Below are positions 12,513-24,985 of a stretch of 64,000 nt of DNA, piece after piece. Where the stretch lies: the NCBI GenBank assembly GCA_933207985.1, contig OW240921.1, positions 115,772,084 through 115,836,083 of the forward strand, in the 5' to 3' direction. The position numbers were made by a program, and so were the translations under genes. Position 1 is the stretch's first letter, and each line of letters starts with the position of its first letter. Below the pieces are notes generated by a model, which did no database searches, was not told the origin of the DNA, and worked only from the letters and a program-made list of their open reading frames with translations. Origin of the DNA: Pelobates cultripes. Its lineage: Eukaryota; Chordata; Amphibia; Anura; Pelobatidae.

Positions 12513-14107
12513 GGAGGCGGAGCTTGACCGCCGAGCCGTGCAGTCGCATCTGCCACGAGCTCTGATCCGGCGGGCAGAACCCGGGGTAAAAGCGACGGCT
12601 AACAAGCCCACAAAAATCAGAGGGTGCACCACCCACGCTGAGGGTGCCCCACTGAGTAATCCGACACCACCCCGGTACCTGTCGACGCTGGGAAAGCGGA
12701 GTTCCACATGCGGCCTACTGGGGCTGAAGCAGGGGGGAGGCGGCCGCTCCCCTCGGCGCAAGAACCCACAAGCTACTACAACTCAGCATACCCCCCCCCC
12801 TATGGACCGGTGGGGGACATCCCGGTCCCCAAAGCATATACAGACCAGCATGGAACAAGACCACACCAACCACACCAAATGGTGGGGCAACAGACCGAAG
12901 AGGTACAAACAAAATGGCCGACCAACCTGCACAGAGCAGGCGGAGCACCTGCACAAGGGCACATATGTCCCCTATGACAATATTTGACCGGACCTGCGCT
13001 GGTCTCAGGGCAGCACTGCAAAACCGGGGAGCAACTCACCGCCAGGCTGACCGGAAGGTGGCCTCATGGTTGCGACGCAGGTACTACATACCGGTACCCC
13101 AAGCATCCAAGATGGCCGTCAGGCAAAACCGATACCGAAAGGCATCGAGAAGGGACACACGCTCTCACCCGCCCACAAGCAAAGCCAAGATCTCCAATCC
13201 AACAACGACGCACACTACTAAAATATCTGACCTAAATCCCGGTTACCAGCACAACACCACCGCCACCCCTCAACCGATACTGCAACTCAAGTGAAGGGGA
13301 AAAGGCACACCACAAAGAGACGGCCTGGAGCTCAACCCTGAAATAGAGCCAACGGGCCCCGCGAATGCAATGACGTGGAGAATAGCAACAGCCGGCTGAT
13401 CATACCAGCGCTGGGCATAGGATGAAGTGCCTACCACAATGCCTCAAACGGGTGAAGGGAATGCTGGGAGCACACGATCCAGCTAAGCACCCGGACCCTG
13501 AAGCATAACTCAAGCCACGAATGGACTAAGCTCATAAGATCTCATGGACTGGTGGTAATAACACTAAAACCTTAGGTGAAAAAAGTTCCTGATAGTCCTA
13601 TGGACACTGAAAATTGATAAATCAGTTAACACCCAAGCTTAGAAAATGTAAGGATGCTACTTTGAGTACTAGGCTGAACATAGCAATGTGCCACAGGGCA
13701 ATCATGTCTAGAAAGAATTAAGATATTAGGGTATAATATAGGCAAATGATAGCAATGTTTTATATTAAGATGCCTCATCACATAAATACCCACAGCATAA
13801 AGTTTATATGCACTATGTCATAACTAGATACTGCTCTGCTACAAAACATGCTCACACCATATCGATTCTAGCATAGGCGAACCAGCACAGTTAAGCACCT
13901 AGCATCTTTATCTTACTCTTCCTTACTCTATCTCATTTAAACCTACTATGTTGTAACAGTTTAGTTAAGCTTGCAAAACATACAAAAATGTGCAAATTGT
14001 CATGCCACTGTTTCTCTTTTATGAAGCTTGAAATACGCTGTTGTGGCGTCCGTTGAAATCTTGTAACCATCTGCACAACCCAAAATAAAGAATAAAAAAA
14101 TAAAAAA
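12513..14107 (+). mobile_element. Non-LTR retroelement with TSD, GC-rich 5' end, internally reduced
   Basis: TSD AAATCAATAACAA at 12500-12512 and 14108-14120. It starts GGAGGCGGAGCTTGACCGCC and ends CAAAATAAAGAATAAAAA plus A-rich tail. The GC-rich first 800 bp has open frames (12538-12987, 12914-13294) rich in Pro, Thr and Arg that may be ORF1 relics. I see no endonuclease or reverse transcriptase. An intact 5' end and tail with a missing middle recalls ORF1-only LINE derivatives. Confidence 0.75.
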
Positions 14108-14179
14108 AAATCAATAACAAATCTGTTATTAAATAACAGCTTGAGTTGCTTTTGGTTGATAATATATAAAATACATTTT

Positions 14180-14650
14180 AAAAAACTGCTCTGTCACCAT
14201 CTGTGGACTTTGAAGAATTTCCAAAGGCCCCCAACAATGACATCGCCGCTGAGGTCCGGATGGCTGGGGAGGAACCAGTCAAAGGTGAGTTCTACTTTAC
14301 CTGGACCTCACGGTGCCACCATCTTCTTCTGGGCCGGTCCTTGCATGGTCTACGGAGGATCCCGCCAGGGCCGTTTGAAGGAATTTGGGGGCCTCAAGCA
14401 AAATGGACATGGAAAGTGCTGCCCAAGGCAAATGCCTTGTTTGCCTCACAGCTAATATGTCCCTGGTCGTTGCTTGGTTTGCTTGCCTTGTCACGACGGG
14501 CCTGGATCCCACTACACAGCTGGATCCTCCATAGATAAAGCCGATTCCCTGCAGCCATTACTTGGGGTGGGGAACTGCGGCTACGGGGGTTTGACACTTT
14601 TGGACAGTGGTAGCTCCGCCTATTGTTTAAAGGTTTGCAGGCTGAGGAGA
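14180..14650. repeat. GC-richer repeat-like stretch
   Basis: Contains GGGCCGGTCCTTGC and GGGCCGTTTGAAGGAATTTG motifs, which look like dispersed DNA-element sequence. The open frame at 14203-14538 has no family I recognise, and I do not call a gene. Confidence 0.35.
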
Positions 14651-15679
14651 AATACCTTGACAAAGTAGATCCTAGTTTGTCTCTGTGTTTTTCTTGACTG
14701 GATTGTAATTTCAGTGAAAAAACAACACAGCCATAATGAGAATTTCATAAAGATTCTAGCTGTATTAAAAACTCATTTTTCAGGTGGGAATAACAGCGCA
14801 GCTTTAAACAAACCTGGATGTAAATTGTAAAGACATGTTAAATGCACTCCACAGGTAAAGGAAAGCAGAATTATTTAAGCATACTATGTGCAGTGACCGG
14901 ATATATTAACTGTTAGATGTACAATACTACCCCGAACACAGAATCTTAACTGCAGTTATAGCTTAGTTAATTAATGTGCTAACTGTCAAGCCAATGAGAA
15001 ACACAGAGGAGATATCTCTTTATTTGAGTAATATTAACATTATTATCCGCTTTAATACTCTAATCACGATAATTCCTACAGTGTGCTGTAATGGTTATGA
15101 GACCAGAGGTCCCATGCCACCATTTGCAGGTGATGTGGCTAACTGTTTCTGAACAGGTGGACACTTACCCTGCTCTGTCAATGCTTCTTTCTGGTCTAAG
15201 TTGGTCTTATAAAGCAGACATTTATAGTTTGACATAATCGCACAACCAGTGTGAGCTGGCGGTTCTCAGGTACGGTATGAGTTGGGATGATAATGTGGGA
15301 ATATAAAAGACTGGAAGGGCTGCAGGCACCCAACACTGTAGGGTAAGTGTCAAAACATTCAGAAATGGGTTGGTAGATTACTGGTGAACCACCTTCACGA
15401 GAATGAGAAACAGTGGGACCATTGGTTATGGTGGGGCTACCGCCTGACTCCTCTCAGAAGATGAAGATTGGAAAGTGAAATATTATTATCAAAGCCTGCA
15501 TCTATCAGATAGCAGGATGGGATTTTACACAATGACCATTTCAGGCACAGCAACCCTTCCAGGGCTTAAAACCTGCTAATCTGGAAAGTAACCACAGTTA
15601 ATGCACTCAAGCAATGTGCTGTAACTCATCAATCAGAATCTCAAGGTTTAATTCTCACTAATACCAAATTCGCTGCCAT
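14651..15679. other. No gene seen
   Basis: Non-coding sequence left of the 30-bp satellite. No recognisable element. Confidence 0.55.
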
Positions 15680-18432
15680 AGTGTACACAATGATAGTGAT
15701 AGTGTTAGTGATGTACACAATGATAGTGATAGTTTTTATGATGTACACAATGATATGGATAGTTTTAGTGATGTACACAATGATAGTGATAGTTTTAGTG
15801 ATGTACACAATGATAGTGATAGTGTTAGTGATGTACACAATGATAGTGATAGTTTTAGGGATGTACACAATGATAGTGATAGTTTTTATGATGTAAACAA
15901 TGATAGTGGCAGTTTTAGTGATGTACACAATGATAGTGATAGTTTTAGGGATGTACACAATGATAGTGATAGTTTTTATGATGTACACAATGATAGGGGT
16001 AGTTTTAGTGATGTAAACTATGAAAGTGATAGTGTTAGTGATGTACACAATGATAGGGATAGGTTTAGTGATGTACACAATGATAATGGTAGTTTTAGTG
16101 ATGTACAAAATGATAGCACAATGACAGTGATAGTGTTAGTGATGTACACAATGATAGTGTTAGTGATGTACACTATGCTAGTGTTAGTGATGTACACAAT
16201 GATAGTGATAGGTTTAGTGATGTACACAATGATAGTGATAGTGTTAGTGATGTACACAGTGATAGTGTTAGTGATGTACACAATGATAGTGTTAGTGATG
16301 TACACTGTGCTAGTGTTAGTGATGTACACAATGATAGTGATAGGTTTAGTAATGTACACAATGAGAGTGATAGTTTTAGTGATGTACACAATGATAGTGA
16401 TAGTTTAAGTGATGTACACGATAGTGATAGTGATGTACACAATGATAGTGATAGTTTAAGTGATGTACACGACAGTGATAGTGATAGTGATATACACAAT
16501 GATAGTGATAGGTTTAGTGATGTATGCAATGATAGTGATAGTTGTTGTGATGTACACAATGATAGTGATAGTGCTAGTAATGTACATAATGATAGTGATA
16601 GTTTTAGTGATGTATACAATGATAGTGATAGTGCTAGTGATGTACACAATGATAGTGATAGGGTTAGTGATGTACACAATGATGATGATAGTTTTAGTGA
16701 TGTACACGATAGTGATAGTTTTAATGATGTACACGATGGTGATAGTGTTAATGATGTACACGATAGTGATAGGTTTTGTGATGTACACAATGATGGTGAT
16801 AGTATTAGTGATGTACACAGTGATGTACACAATGATAGTGATAGTGTTAGTGATGTACACGATAGTGATAGTGATGTACACAATGATAGTGATAGGTTTA
16901 GTGACGTACACAATGATAGTGATAGTTTTAGGGATGTACACAATTATAGTGATAGTGTTAGTGATGTACACAATGATAGTGATACTGTTAGTGATGTACA
17001 CAATGATAGTGATAGTGTTAGTGAAGTACACAATAGTGATAGTGATAGGTTTAGTGACATACACAATGAAAGTGATAGTTTTAGGGATGTACACAATTAT
17101 AGTGATAGTGTTAGTGATGTACACAATGATAGTGATAGTTTTAGTGATGAGCACAATGATAGTTATAGTTTTAGTTATGTACACAATAATAGTGATAGTG
17201 TTAGTGAAGTACACAATAGTGATAGTGATAGGTTTAGTGACATACACAATGAAAGTGATAGTTTTAGGGATGTACACAATTATAGTGATAGTGTTAGTGA
17301 TGTACACAATGATAGTGATAGTTTTAGTGATGTGCACAATGATAGTGATAGTTTTAGTGATGTACACAATTATAGTGATAGTGTTAGTGATGTACACAAT
17401 GATAGTGATAGTTTTAGTGATGTACAAAATGATAGTGATAGTGCTAGTGATGTACACAATGATAGTGATAGGGTTAGTGATGTACACAATGATGATGATA
17501 GTTTTAGTGATGTACACGATAGTGATAGTTTTAATGATGTACACGATAGTGATAGTGTTAATGATGTACACGATAGTGATAGGTTTTGTGATGTGCACAA
17601 TGATGGTGATAGTATTAGTGATGTACACAATGATAGTGATAGGTTTAGTGATGTACACAATGATAGTGATAGTGATAGTGTTAGTGATGTACACGATAGT
17701 GATAGTGCTAGTGATGTACACAATGATAGTGATAGATTTAGTGACATATACAATGATAGTGATAGTTTTAGGGATGTACACAATTATAGTGATAGTGTTA
17801 GTGATGTACACAATGATGATGCTAGTTTTAGTGATGTACACAATAGTGATAGTTTTAATGATGTACACGATAGTGATAGTGTTAATGATGTACACGATAG
17901 TGATAGGTTTTGTGATGTACACAATGATGGTGATAGTATTAGTGATGTACACAATGATAGTGATAGGTTTAGTGATGTACACGATAGTGATAGTGCTAGT
18001 GATATACACAATGAAAGTGATAGATTTAGTGACATACACAATGATAGTGATAGTTTTAGGGATGTACACAATTATAGTGATAGTGTTAGTGATGTACACA
18101 ATGATAGTGATAGGTTTTGTGATCTACACAATTATAGTGATAGTGTTAGTGATGTACATAATGATAGTGATAGGTTTTGTGATCTACACAATGATAGTGA
18201 TAGTGTTATTGATGTGCACAATGATAGTGATAGTTTTAGTTATGTACACAATGATAGTGATAGTGAAGTACACAATAGTGATAGTGATAGGTTTAGTGAC
18301 ATAGACAATGAAAGTGATAGTTTTAGTGATGTACACAATGATAGTGATAGTTTTAGGGATGTACACAATGATAGTGATAGTGTTAGTGATGTACACAATG
18401 ATAGCGATAGTGTTAGTTATGTACACAATGAT
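15680..18432. repeat. 2.75 kb satellite, 30-bp unit
   Basis: About 90 units with consensus GATGTACACAATGATAGTGA plus TAGTGTTAGT. Internal deletions of 6-12 bp produce higher-order blocks, for example the blocks near 16680-16800, 17490-17610 and 17830-17930. Because most units are 30 bp and all common sub-deletions are multiples of three, frames of 614 codons (+) and 547 codons (-) stay open. They encode repeats such as DVHNDSDSFS or YTMIVIVLVM and are almost certainly untranslated. Confidence 0.97.
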
Positions 18433-19122
18433 CTGTCCACATCCTCCCTGGGGCTACAGTAACATTATTAGCAGGGTTGTCTATAGAGGAAAGTAGTGTG
18501 ACTGGTTTCTGTGTCAGTCAATCTCCCTAATTACGTGTTTTGTAGGTCTGGCTCAGAATATTCCATTCCAGGTGTCTGCACAATGGGCTACATACTTTTT
18601 AGTTCTCTGTTTACAGGTACATAAAACAACACATTTGTATAGATATTGTGAAAGTTCATGTTGCAATGTAGATTAAGGGTAACATGCAATCTGATACATT
18701 TTACATTCAACATATGAGATCAGCGGGTGCCAAAATACATAAAAAAAATTCATAATATTAGATTTTCGAAGGCTGTGAGTTGGTTATCCTTAAATAATAA
18801 AGAAAAACTGGACACCCCAAACCCAAAGTTAGCCATCTCTGTCCTACATCAAGAGTTCTCAGGATTTAAAATGATTTGTGGGGAAAAGGACTATCTGTAC
18901 ATAAAAATCAGATTCAGGTAACATTAAAAGAATTACAAACACACGTCTTTCGATGCATCTCGTCTTGCTCTGTTTTTGCCATTTCCCTTCCTGAAACTAG
19001 CATTAGATACCAGCGGTATTGGGCACTATGATGGCAGTATAGCTCCGTGTGTGTTAATAATAAACAGCGCAATCCACAGACAGCAGGATCTAGTTAACGA
19101 TCACTGCTGGATTAGTCGCGGT

Positions 19123-22100
19123 TCACTTCGTGGCAGTAATACTGAGTGGAATATTAGTTATTGATGCTCTCGGAGTCCGTGGAACCTTATTCTGCGTTTG
19201 GAGCATTTGAGACAGACCTTCAAGATGGATCTGGTAACACTTCACCAAGTTTGTCAATGTCAAAAAACGTAGACATACCTGGTCCATCTGCATAGAATAA
19301 CACAAAATGCATGAAGATTCATATTACAAGACATTATCAGATCCTGAATGAAACAACTGTATATGACAAAATTCCAAACATACCAACGGCATGTGCCATC
19401 AGATCCCAAACATACTAACTGCATGTGCCATCACCTCCCAAACATACCAACGGCATGTGCCATCACCTCCTAAACATACCAACGGCATGTGCCATCACCT
19501 TCTTAACATACCAACGGCATGTGCCATCACCTCCCAAACATACTAACTGCATGTGCCATCAGATCCCAAACATACTAACTGCATGTGCCATCACCTCCCA
19601 AACATACTAACTGCATGTGCCATCAGATCCCAAATACATGAGCTGTGTAAATGAGGCCTCATGACGAATATTTTATCCTAAATTGAATATTTAGTTGCAT
19701 TATAGAATGGGTTGTATACCACACTCAGTAAAATATTTACCTCATCAGATATTGATTGACTAAGAACTTCATTCCATCTTTTTGTCCCATTCTGATACAT
19801 TTTTGCCCCAAGAAAGAGTTCGAATTTCTTGGACCAACTGCTGATCTCCTGAAGAAAGGAGAGCACAATACAGTCAAACATGTAGTTAAAGCCGTTATTT
19901 GCATAGCTCGAAGGAGAGAATAGAGAGTAGTAGACTTGTACATAGAGAGAAAACGTGACTCAGCTCAACCAATTTTTCCAAAAATAAAAAAAACTTTGAG
20001 ACATCGAATTTCAGCTAAAAGACAGTTTGGCTCAGGAACCGAATCAGAAGAGAAAAAAAAAACCAGGAAAATTGGCCATTCAGTGTGTGCAAAATCTAAA
20101 CATAATATGATGCTGTGTATCAATTTTATAGTAAGCGGACGGGAACATTTCCCTGCCATTTGGTTCTCAGATCAAATGATAAAAGGTAAACGACAAAATG
20201 ATAAAAAGATGACCAGTTTACAAATAATCTATGTTTATATATTTAAGGGGTTAAAATCTACATTTTGTGGCGGTGCTCCAACCATCAGTCACCTTATTTC
20301 CCCATCAATCATCACTTTTGAATTAAACGTGCTCGGCATTGCACGCTTCTGATGTTCTGTGACTCGGGTACAGTTCAGCTCAGAGTTCGGGAATTCGGGA
20401 ACAATAACAAATAATCCCAAATCCAGCCAAATTAAAGTTTGGTCTGAAACAAATCTTCAAGTCTGACTATCAAGCAATTAATATGTACACGTTAGAAAAT
20501 AGCAGAGGGGAATAATTTTTTAGCAGCGAAATTTTTGTCCCTGCTTTGCAATCTAAATAATACATTGGAGTTTTTTCCTCAAATGAATATTAACTTAAAA
20601 TCCATTTGTGAACTTTACCTGTAGAGTATTTTCCAGATTACTCGAGTCCTTCTTATAGATCTCCAGCTCACTGCCTATCCTCGCGCTTTCCGCACTCAGG
20701 ACCTAAACAGTGGATGCAATGTGAGTGAGACAGGAGAAGGACCAACAACAAAAACATCTGTAACATCATAATGGATTTAATTTCTCCATCATTTTGTCTG
20801 AACAAAAGGAAACCAACTAAAATGATGTGATGCGAACAAACATACGCAAAAGATTAATTATTTGGAAAAATGTGATAACCTGCTTGACTTTCCCTGGTAC
20901 CCAACCTGGTGACTTGTCGTTCACCTTTTGAATTTGGAGATGTTTTCTGATGTCAGCTTGGCTGTCACATTCCATATTGTGCACGGACTCCTGGAGAGAT
21001 AGTGACTCTGCAAGCCACATCTTTAACAGCCTACTCCGGCACAACCAGGCCTCAAACTGCCCCTGGGATGCCTTCAGTAAGTAAAGTCTGCAAAAAGGAG
21101 GGTGTAGAGAGGCTAATACAATTGTCCCAATGCAGAAGGAAAGACAGAATCATGATAAAAGATGCTTAGTAAGAGTGTCACCTCTTTCATTAAAGGAACG
21201 TTATTGGCATCAAAACAACTTTAGGGTAATGATGAAGCAGATTTAGTGTATAAAACATGGTACTGCAGTCTCACTGCTCAATGCTCTACCATTTAATGTA
21301 CTTTAGAACGTTTTTATCTCCTGCTCTGTAAATTAAACTGTAATCACACACAGGGGGCTCCTGCATGGTCTGGAATGCGATTAAAAGAGCAGGAGATACA
21401 AAATTCTAAATTAAACAGAATGTGCAATACAGGAAGTGGAAACATTACAGCTCACTTTACAGGAAGTGTTTAGGAAGACTGTGTAAGTCACATGCAGGGA
21501 AATGTAACAAGAGCTGTATAAACAAAGTGATTAAACTCCTAAATGGCAGAGAATTGAGCAGTGAGGCAGTGAGCAGTGAGGCTGCCCGTCGGAAAGGATT
21601 AACCAATCCAATCTCTTTACAGTCTTCTCAATGTCTATGAGACTCACCTTAAGTCGATGTAAGCCTTTGTGTGTTCAAACTTAGCGAGTAGACGGTGGAT
21701 CCTATATTTTATATATACATCAAGAACCGGACCATAGAAAAAGCGAGTCTTCAATGATTCCATCACAATCTGGATCTTCTGAAGTTCTTTATTAGCTCTC
21801 TGCAAAATGACACAAACAAAGGCGCCATAAGACGCAGTGATGCAAAACCACCCAATTCACATAGAAATAAATAGGCATAAAATATAGAAATATTTTATAA
21901 AAATCCATGCTCTAATTGTCCAGCAATAATTTGCATGGAATAAATTCTGGATATAACATTTGCTTTGCTCTTTTTGGGGAAGATGTATATCTTTTGGTTA
22001 GTCTCGAATTTTATTACATAATTGTCTTTAATAGAAGGAGACAGCAAGCTCCTGATGGTTACCTGCAGATTTTGAATATGTTCCTGCAGTGATGGATGTC

Positions 22101-24985
22101 TCTCTGTGACGCTATCCAGTTCCACCAAAAAGCCATCAAAAAGTGTCAAAAACTTCTCTGCATTTTCAATGCTGGTACCAACAGATGATGACCGGTTCTT
22201 GCTGGTTTAAGAATAATAAGGATAATAATAATAATATTAATGAAATAATAAATGAAGCAAATATTTTCTACCACAATGAATTCCAGGTTAGAGAAGGTGA
22301 ATCACTGTCCTATAAGGGGTTTAATCCCTTGACCATATAATGGAAAACAATTGATGTTGTGAAACACCTGTGTTAATAGAATATAACTTTTAATGAAATA
22401 GTAAAATATTGTCTAACAACTGTATATAATAATACAGCAATAAGGTACTCTAGAGTATCAATACAAAAGAAAAAAATACACATAAAAAAGAAAATGGAAC
22501 TGAAAAATTCACACATTAAAAATGTCTTGTCATGTGACAAGTTGTAACACATGGAACTGGAAATATAAAGCAGAAATGCCCTAAGGGCTGGGTGCCAGTA
22601 CATGTGTTAAAAAAGAAGGTATACTGGAATGCAGCTACCCAATGATGTGGATAAAGTGTTATACAGGACCACGTAAATATCATTTGCTGCAGTGTGATCA
22701 ACTCTCTTCCTAGTGGTTCTGACTGCAAAGAATACTAAAACTAGCAAATCACTTTGGCTAATTTTTTACTAATATAGCTATCATCTTACTCACGCACCCT
22801 CTCAGTTATCCTATACACAGATTGACAGTCAACGGACTGTTGGTTCACGTTATATTGCTTTCTGTTGCATGTACATGTGCAAATAGGTGTTTAGTAGACG
22901 TCTAGCCCATATAGTTTTCTTTGCACCATCGAGTGATAGTGTGTCGGTACTTAACATCAGAACCACCAGGTCAATCACACTGCAGCAAATTTTATTTACG
23001 TGGTCCTGTATGCCACTTTATCCACATCGGGTAACTCCGTGGTTGGTGCAGGGCCAGTCATATTGAGCAGGAAACTGCCCACTGGAAGCTGGTTACTGTG
23101 ACGTTACCTGGAGACCCTTAGACACTACGAAGAGTTGTCGTGTTTCGGTTAAATCATTTGTCACTGAGTGTGTAGTTCTCTGTGTCATAAAAAGTTTTGA
23201 AGCTCAGTTCCCGTATTTAGACAGCACTTTGACTCAGTGGTAAAACATGTCACTTGATGGTTATCTCCCCGGAATGTAGATGTTTTAGACATTTTTCATT
23301 TGTAACCTTCTAGAAGTTTGACAGGTAATTGCTCACACCCAGAATACTCATTGCTGAAATAACTCTCGATTGAGTTTAAGGTAGAAGTTGGTTGCGGGAA
23401 ACCAATGATCCCATTCAGACATTTCCCAGCCGACCTACAGCCCATCAAACACTCAATTCATGCAGACACCATCATAGACCACTAACTCACAGCTACCTAC
23501 TCTGTGTTGGCTCCAGGGGTTGTTCCTGTCGCATGCTTTATCTGCTGGAAAAACAAAGAACAAACATATAATATCTGGAAAGGCTCACACGAAAGATGAA
23601 ATATTCAAATATCTTACCCTCAGCTAGGACTTGAGGAGGCTGGCGTGAGGCCTCCTTTATTTACCAATGATACCCAGCCCAGACAGGAGACACGCAAAAA
23701 AGAGCCTCAACTCAAAGAGTACATTTGAAAAAATCAAAACAATTACAATTAAGGTCATTGTTATTAGCGTCTGTCAGTAAGGGAGGCAGCATAGAGACTC
23801 CTAGCAGGACCCCGGTAAGCTGTCAGAACGTTCTTAACATTCTGGTCTGACTGCTTACTCTGGAAGGGCAAACAGGGTACTCCTGGCACCATAACCACGG
23901 GGTCACATGTTTAGACTGAAAGAAAAGAGATTTAGTCTAAGGAAAAGGAAAGGGTTTCAGTAAGAACAGTAAGGATGTGGAATTCTCCGCCTGAAGTGGT
24001 GGTTTTATTAGAGTCCATACAGATGTTAAAACAGCAACTAGATGCATACTTGCAAAAACATAATATTAAAAGATTATTTTTTTTTAGTTGTAGGGTAATG
24101 ACTTCTTGATCCAAGGATAAATATGACTGTCATTCTGGGGTCAAGAGAGAATTTTTCCTAATTTGTTGCAAAATTGGAGTGCTTCAAACTGTTTTTTTTT
24201 GCCTTCTTTTGGATTAACAGCAAAAAACAAATGTGAGGAAGGCTGAACTTGATGGACACAAGTCTCTTTTCAGCCTATGTAACTATGTAACTGAAAATAG
24301 GAATTCATAGAGCAATGACCCACAGCCAGTAGGAACTCATCAAGCATTGACCCACAGCCAATAGGAACTCATGGAGCAGTGACCCACAGCCAATAGGAAC
24401 TCATTGAGCAGTGACCCACAGCCAATAGGAACTCATGGAGTAGTGACCCACAGCCAGTAGGTAGTTCTGGATCGCTGAATGCTTTATTCTAGTTGAATTT
24501 TATGTATCTCTTTCATAAATAAACACTTTAGAGTTTATTCATTTATTTCCAAACTGAAATCCAAATATCCAAGCTGAGATTATAAGTGAGAATTTTTCCC
24601 AAACAGCACTTTTAGCGTTTATTTTGCAATTCTGATTTAGTTTTTTAGTGAAGACTATCAGGGAATTGGCAGTTTTTCCAATCTAGCAATTTCTGCCTAA
24701 GTTTCGATATTTGGTTTTCAATCACTACAAGTTACAGTTGAGTGAATATGTGGCTTTTTATAACAACTTTAATGATTTTTTTAATTAGAAACAATGAACC
24801 CATAACCCTCTCACTTCCAAAAGGGCCTAAAATGTACTGAAATGGTCACGTACCTTTGCTTGAACTCGATCAGATTCCTCCAGTTTCTTCAAACAGAAGA
24901 CACTGAGAATCCAAAGAATTGACACGGAACACAGCGATGAAAATAAACTGTCAATCGAGCTAATGAAGATCAGAAAATACTCCAT
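19123..24985 (-). CDS. Unrecognised membrane-anchored helical protein, 325 aa, 8 exons
   Basis: Exons: 24854-24985, 23501-23544, 22063-22201, 21648-21799, 20925-21087, 20619-20702, 19741-19848, 19123-19278. They sum to 978 nt with every junction GT-AG and in frame, which is strong evidence for a real gene. The ATG at 24985 has an in-frame TAA directly before it. Residues about 4-32 form one hydrophobic segment (FLIFISSIDSLFSSLCSVS onward), followed by KK, so a signal anchor is likely. The remainder is charged and helical, rich in Leu, Gln and Trp (for example QFEAWLCRSRLLKMWLAES), resembling spectrin-like or coiled-coil helices, and it ends in a basic Ser/Thr tail. I do not recognise the family. 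It lies about 7 kb downstream of CHEK1 on the same strand. Intron 1 holds a LINE end and a minisatellite; intron 4 a DNA-element copy. Confidence 0.85.
19370..19632. repeat. Minisatellite of about 31 bp downstream of the unrecognised gene's penultimate exon
   Basis: About eight units of CATACTAACTGCATGTGCCA followed by TCACCTCCCAAA. It lies in the last intron of the unrecognised gene, about 90 bp from its final exon. Confidence 0.92.
21192..21640. repeat. Dispersed DNA-element family C, copy 1
   Basis: Shares with 34300-34855 the blocks GCAGTCTCACTGCTCAATGC, TTTACAGGAAGTGTTTA, CACATGCAGGGA and TAAACAAAGTGATTAAACTCC followed by GAGAATTGAGCAGTGA. The left end follows TTAA. It sits 8 bp from an exon of the unrecognised gene (21648). 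Confidence 0.65.
22640..23035. repeat. Foldback repeat in intron 2 of the unrecognised gene
   Basis: GATGTGGATAAAGTGTTATA (22653 onward) is the inverted copy of the segment ending CACTTTATCCACATC (about 23027). Complementarity continues through ACAGGACCACGTAAAT and the CTGCAGTGTGAT block, about 90 bp per arm. Confidence 0.7.
23915..24296 (+). mobile_element. CR1-like LINE 3' end
   Basis: Non-coding 3' tail with GGAATTCTCCGCCTGAAG, GGGTCAAGAGAGAATTTTTC and TGCCTTCTTTTGGATTAACA blocks, then GAACTTGATGGACACAAGTC and a terminal repeat TATGTAACTATGTAACT. A short tandem octamer end is typical of CR1-type LINEs. Lies in intron 1 of the unrecognised gene. Confidence 0.65.
24300..24465. repeat. Minisatellite, 32-bp unit
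   Basis: Five units of GACCCACAGCCAATAGGAAC plus TCATGGAGCAGT, directly following the LINE tail. Confidence 0.93.

Noticed and set aside
12538..13294. Possible host gene in the GC-rich frames
   Set aside because: The frames lie inside a TSD-flanked retroelement, lack introns and overlap each other. Treated as ORF1-like relics at most.
14203..14538. Candidate exon VDFEEFPKAPNNDIAAEVRM with a donor GTGAGT after it
   Set aside because: No partner exon in frame nearby, no family recognised, and the downstream part looks like dispersed repeat. Insufficient to call.
16460..18304. 614-codon open frame (+) and 547-codon frame (-) in the satellite
   Set aside because: Both are by-products of a 30-bp tandem unit. 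The peptides are pure repeats, frames are open on both strands, and there are no splice sites or domains.
19370..19632. CRISPR-like array
   Set aside because: Repeats are contiguous with no unique spacers and the genome is eukaryotic; it is a minisatellite. The same holds for 6966-7290 and 24300-24465.
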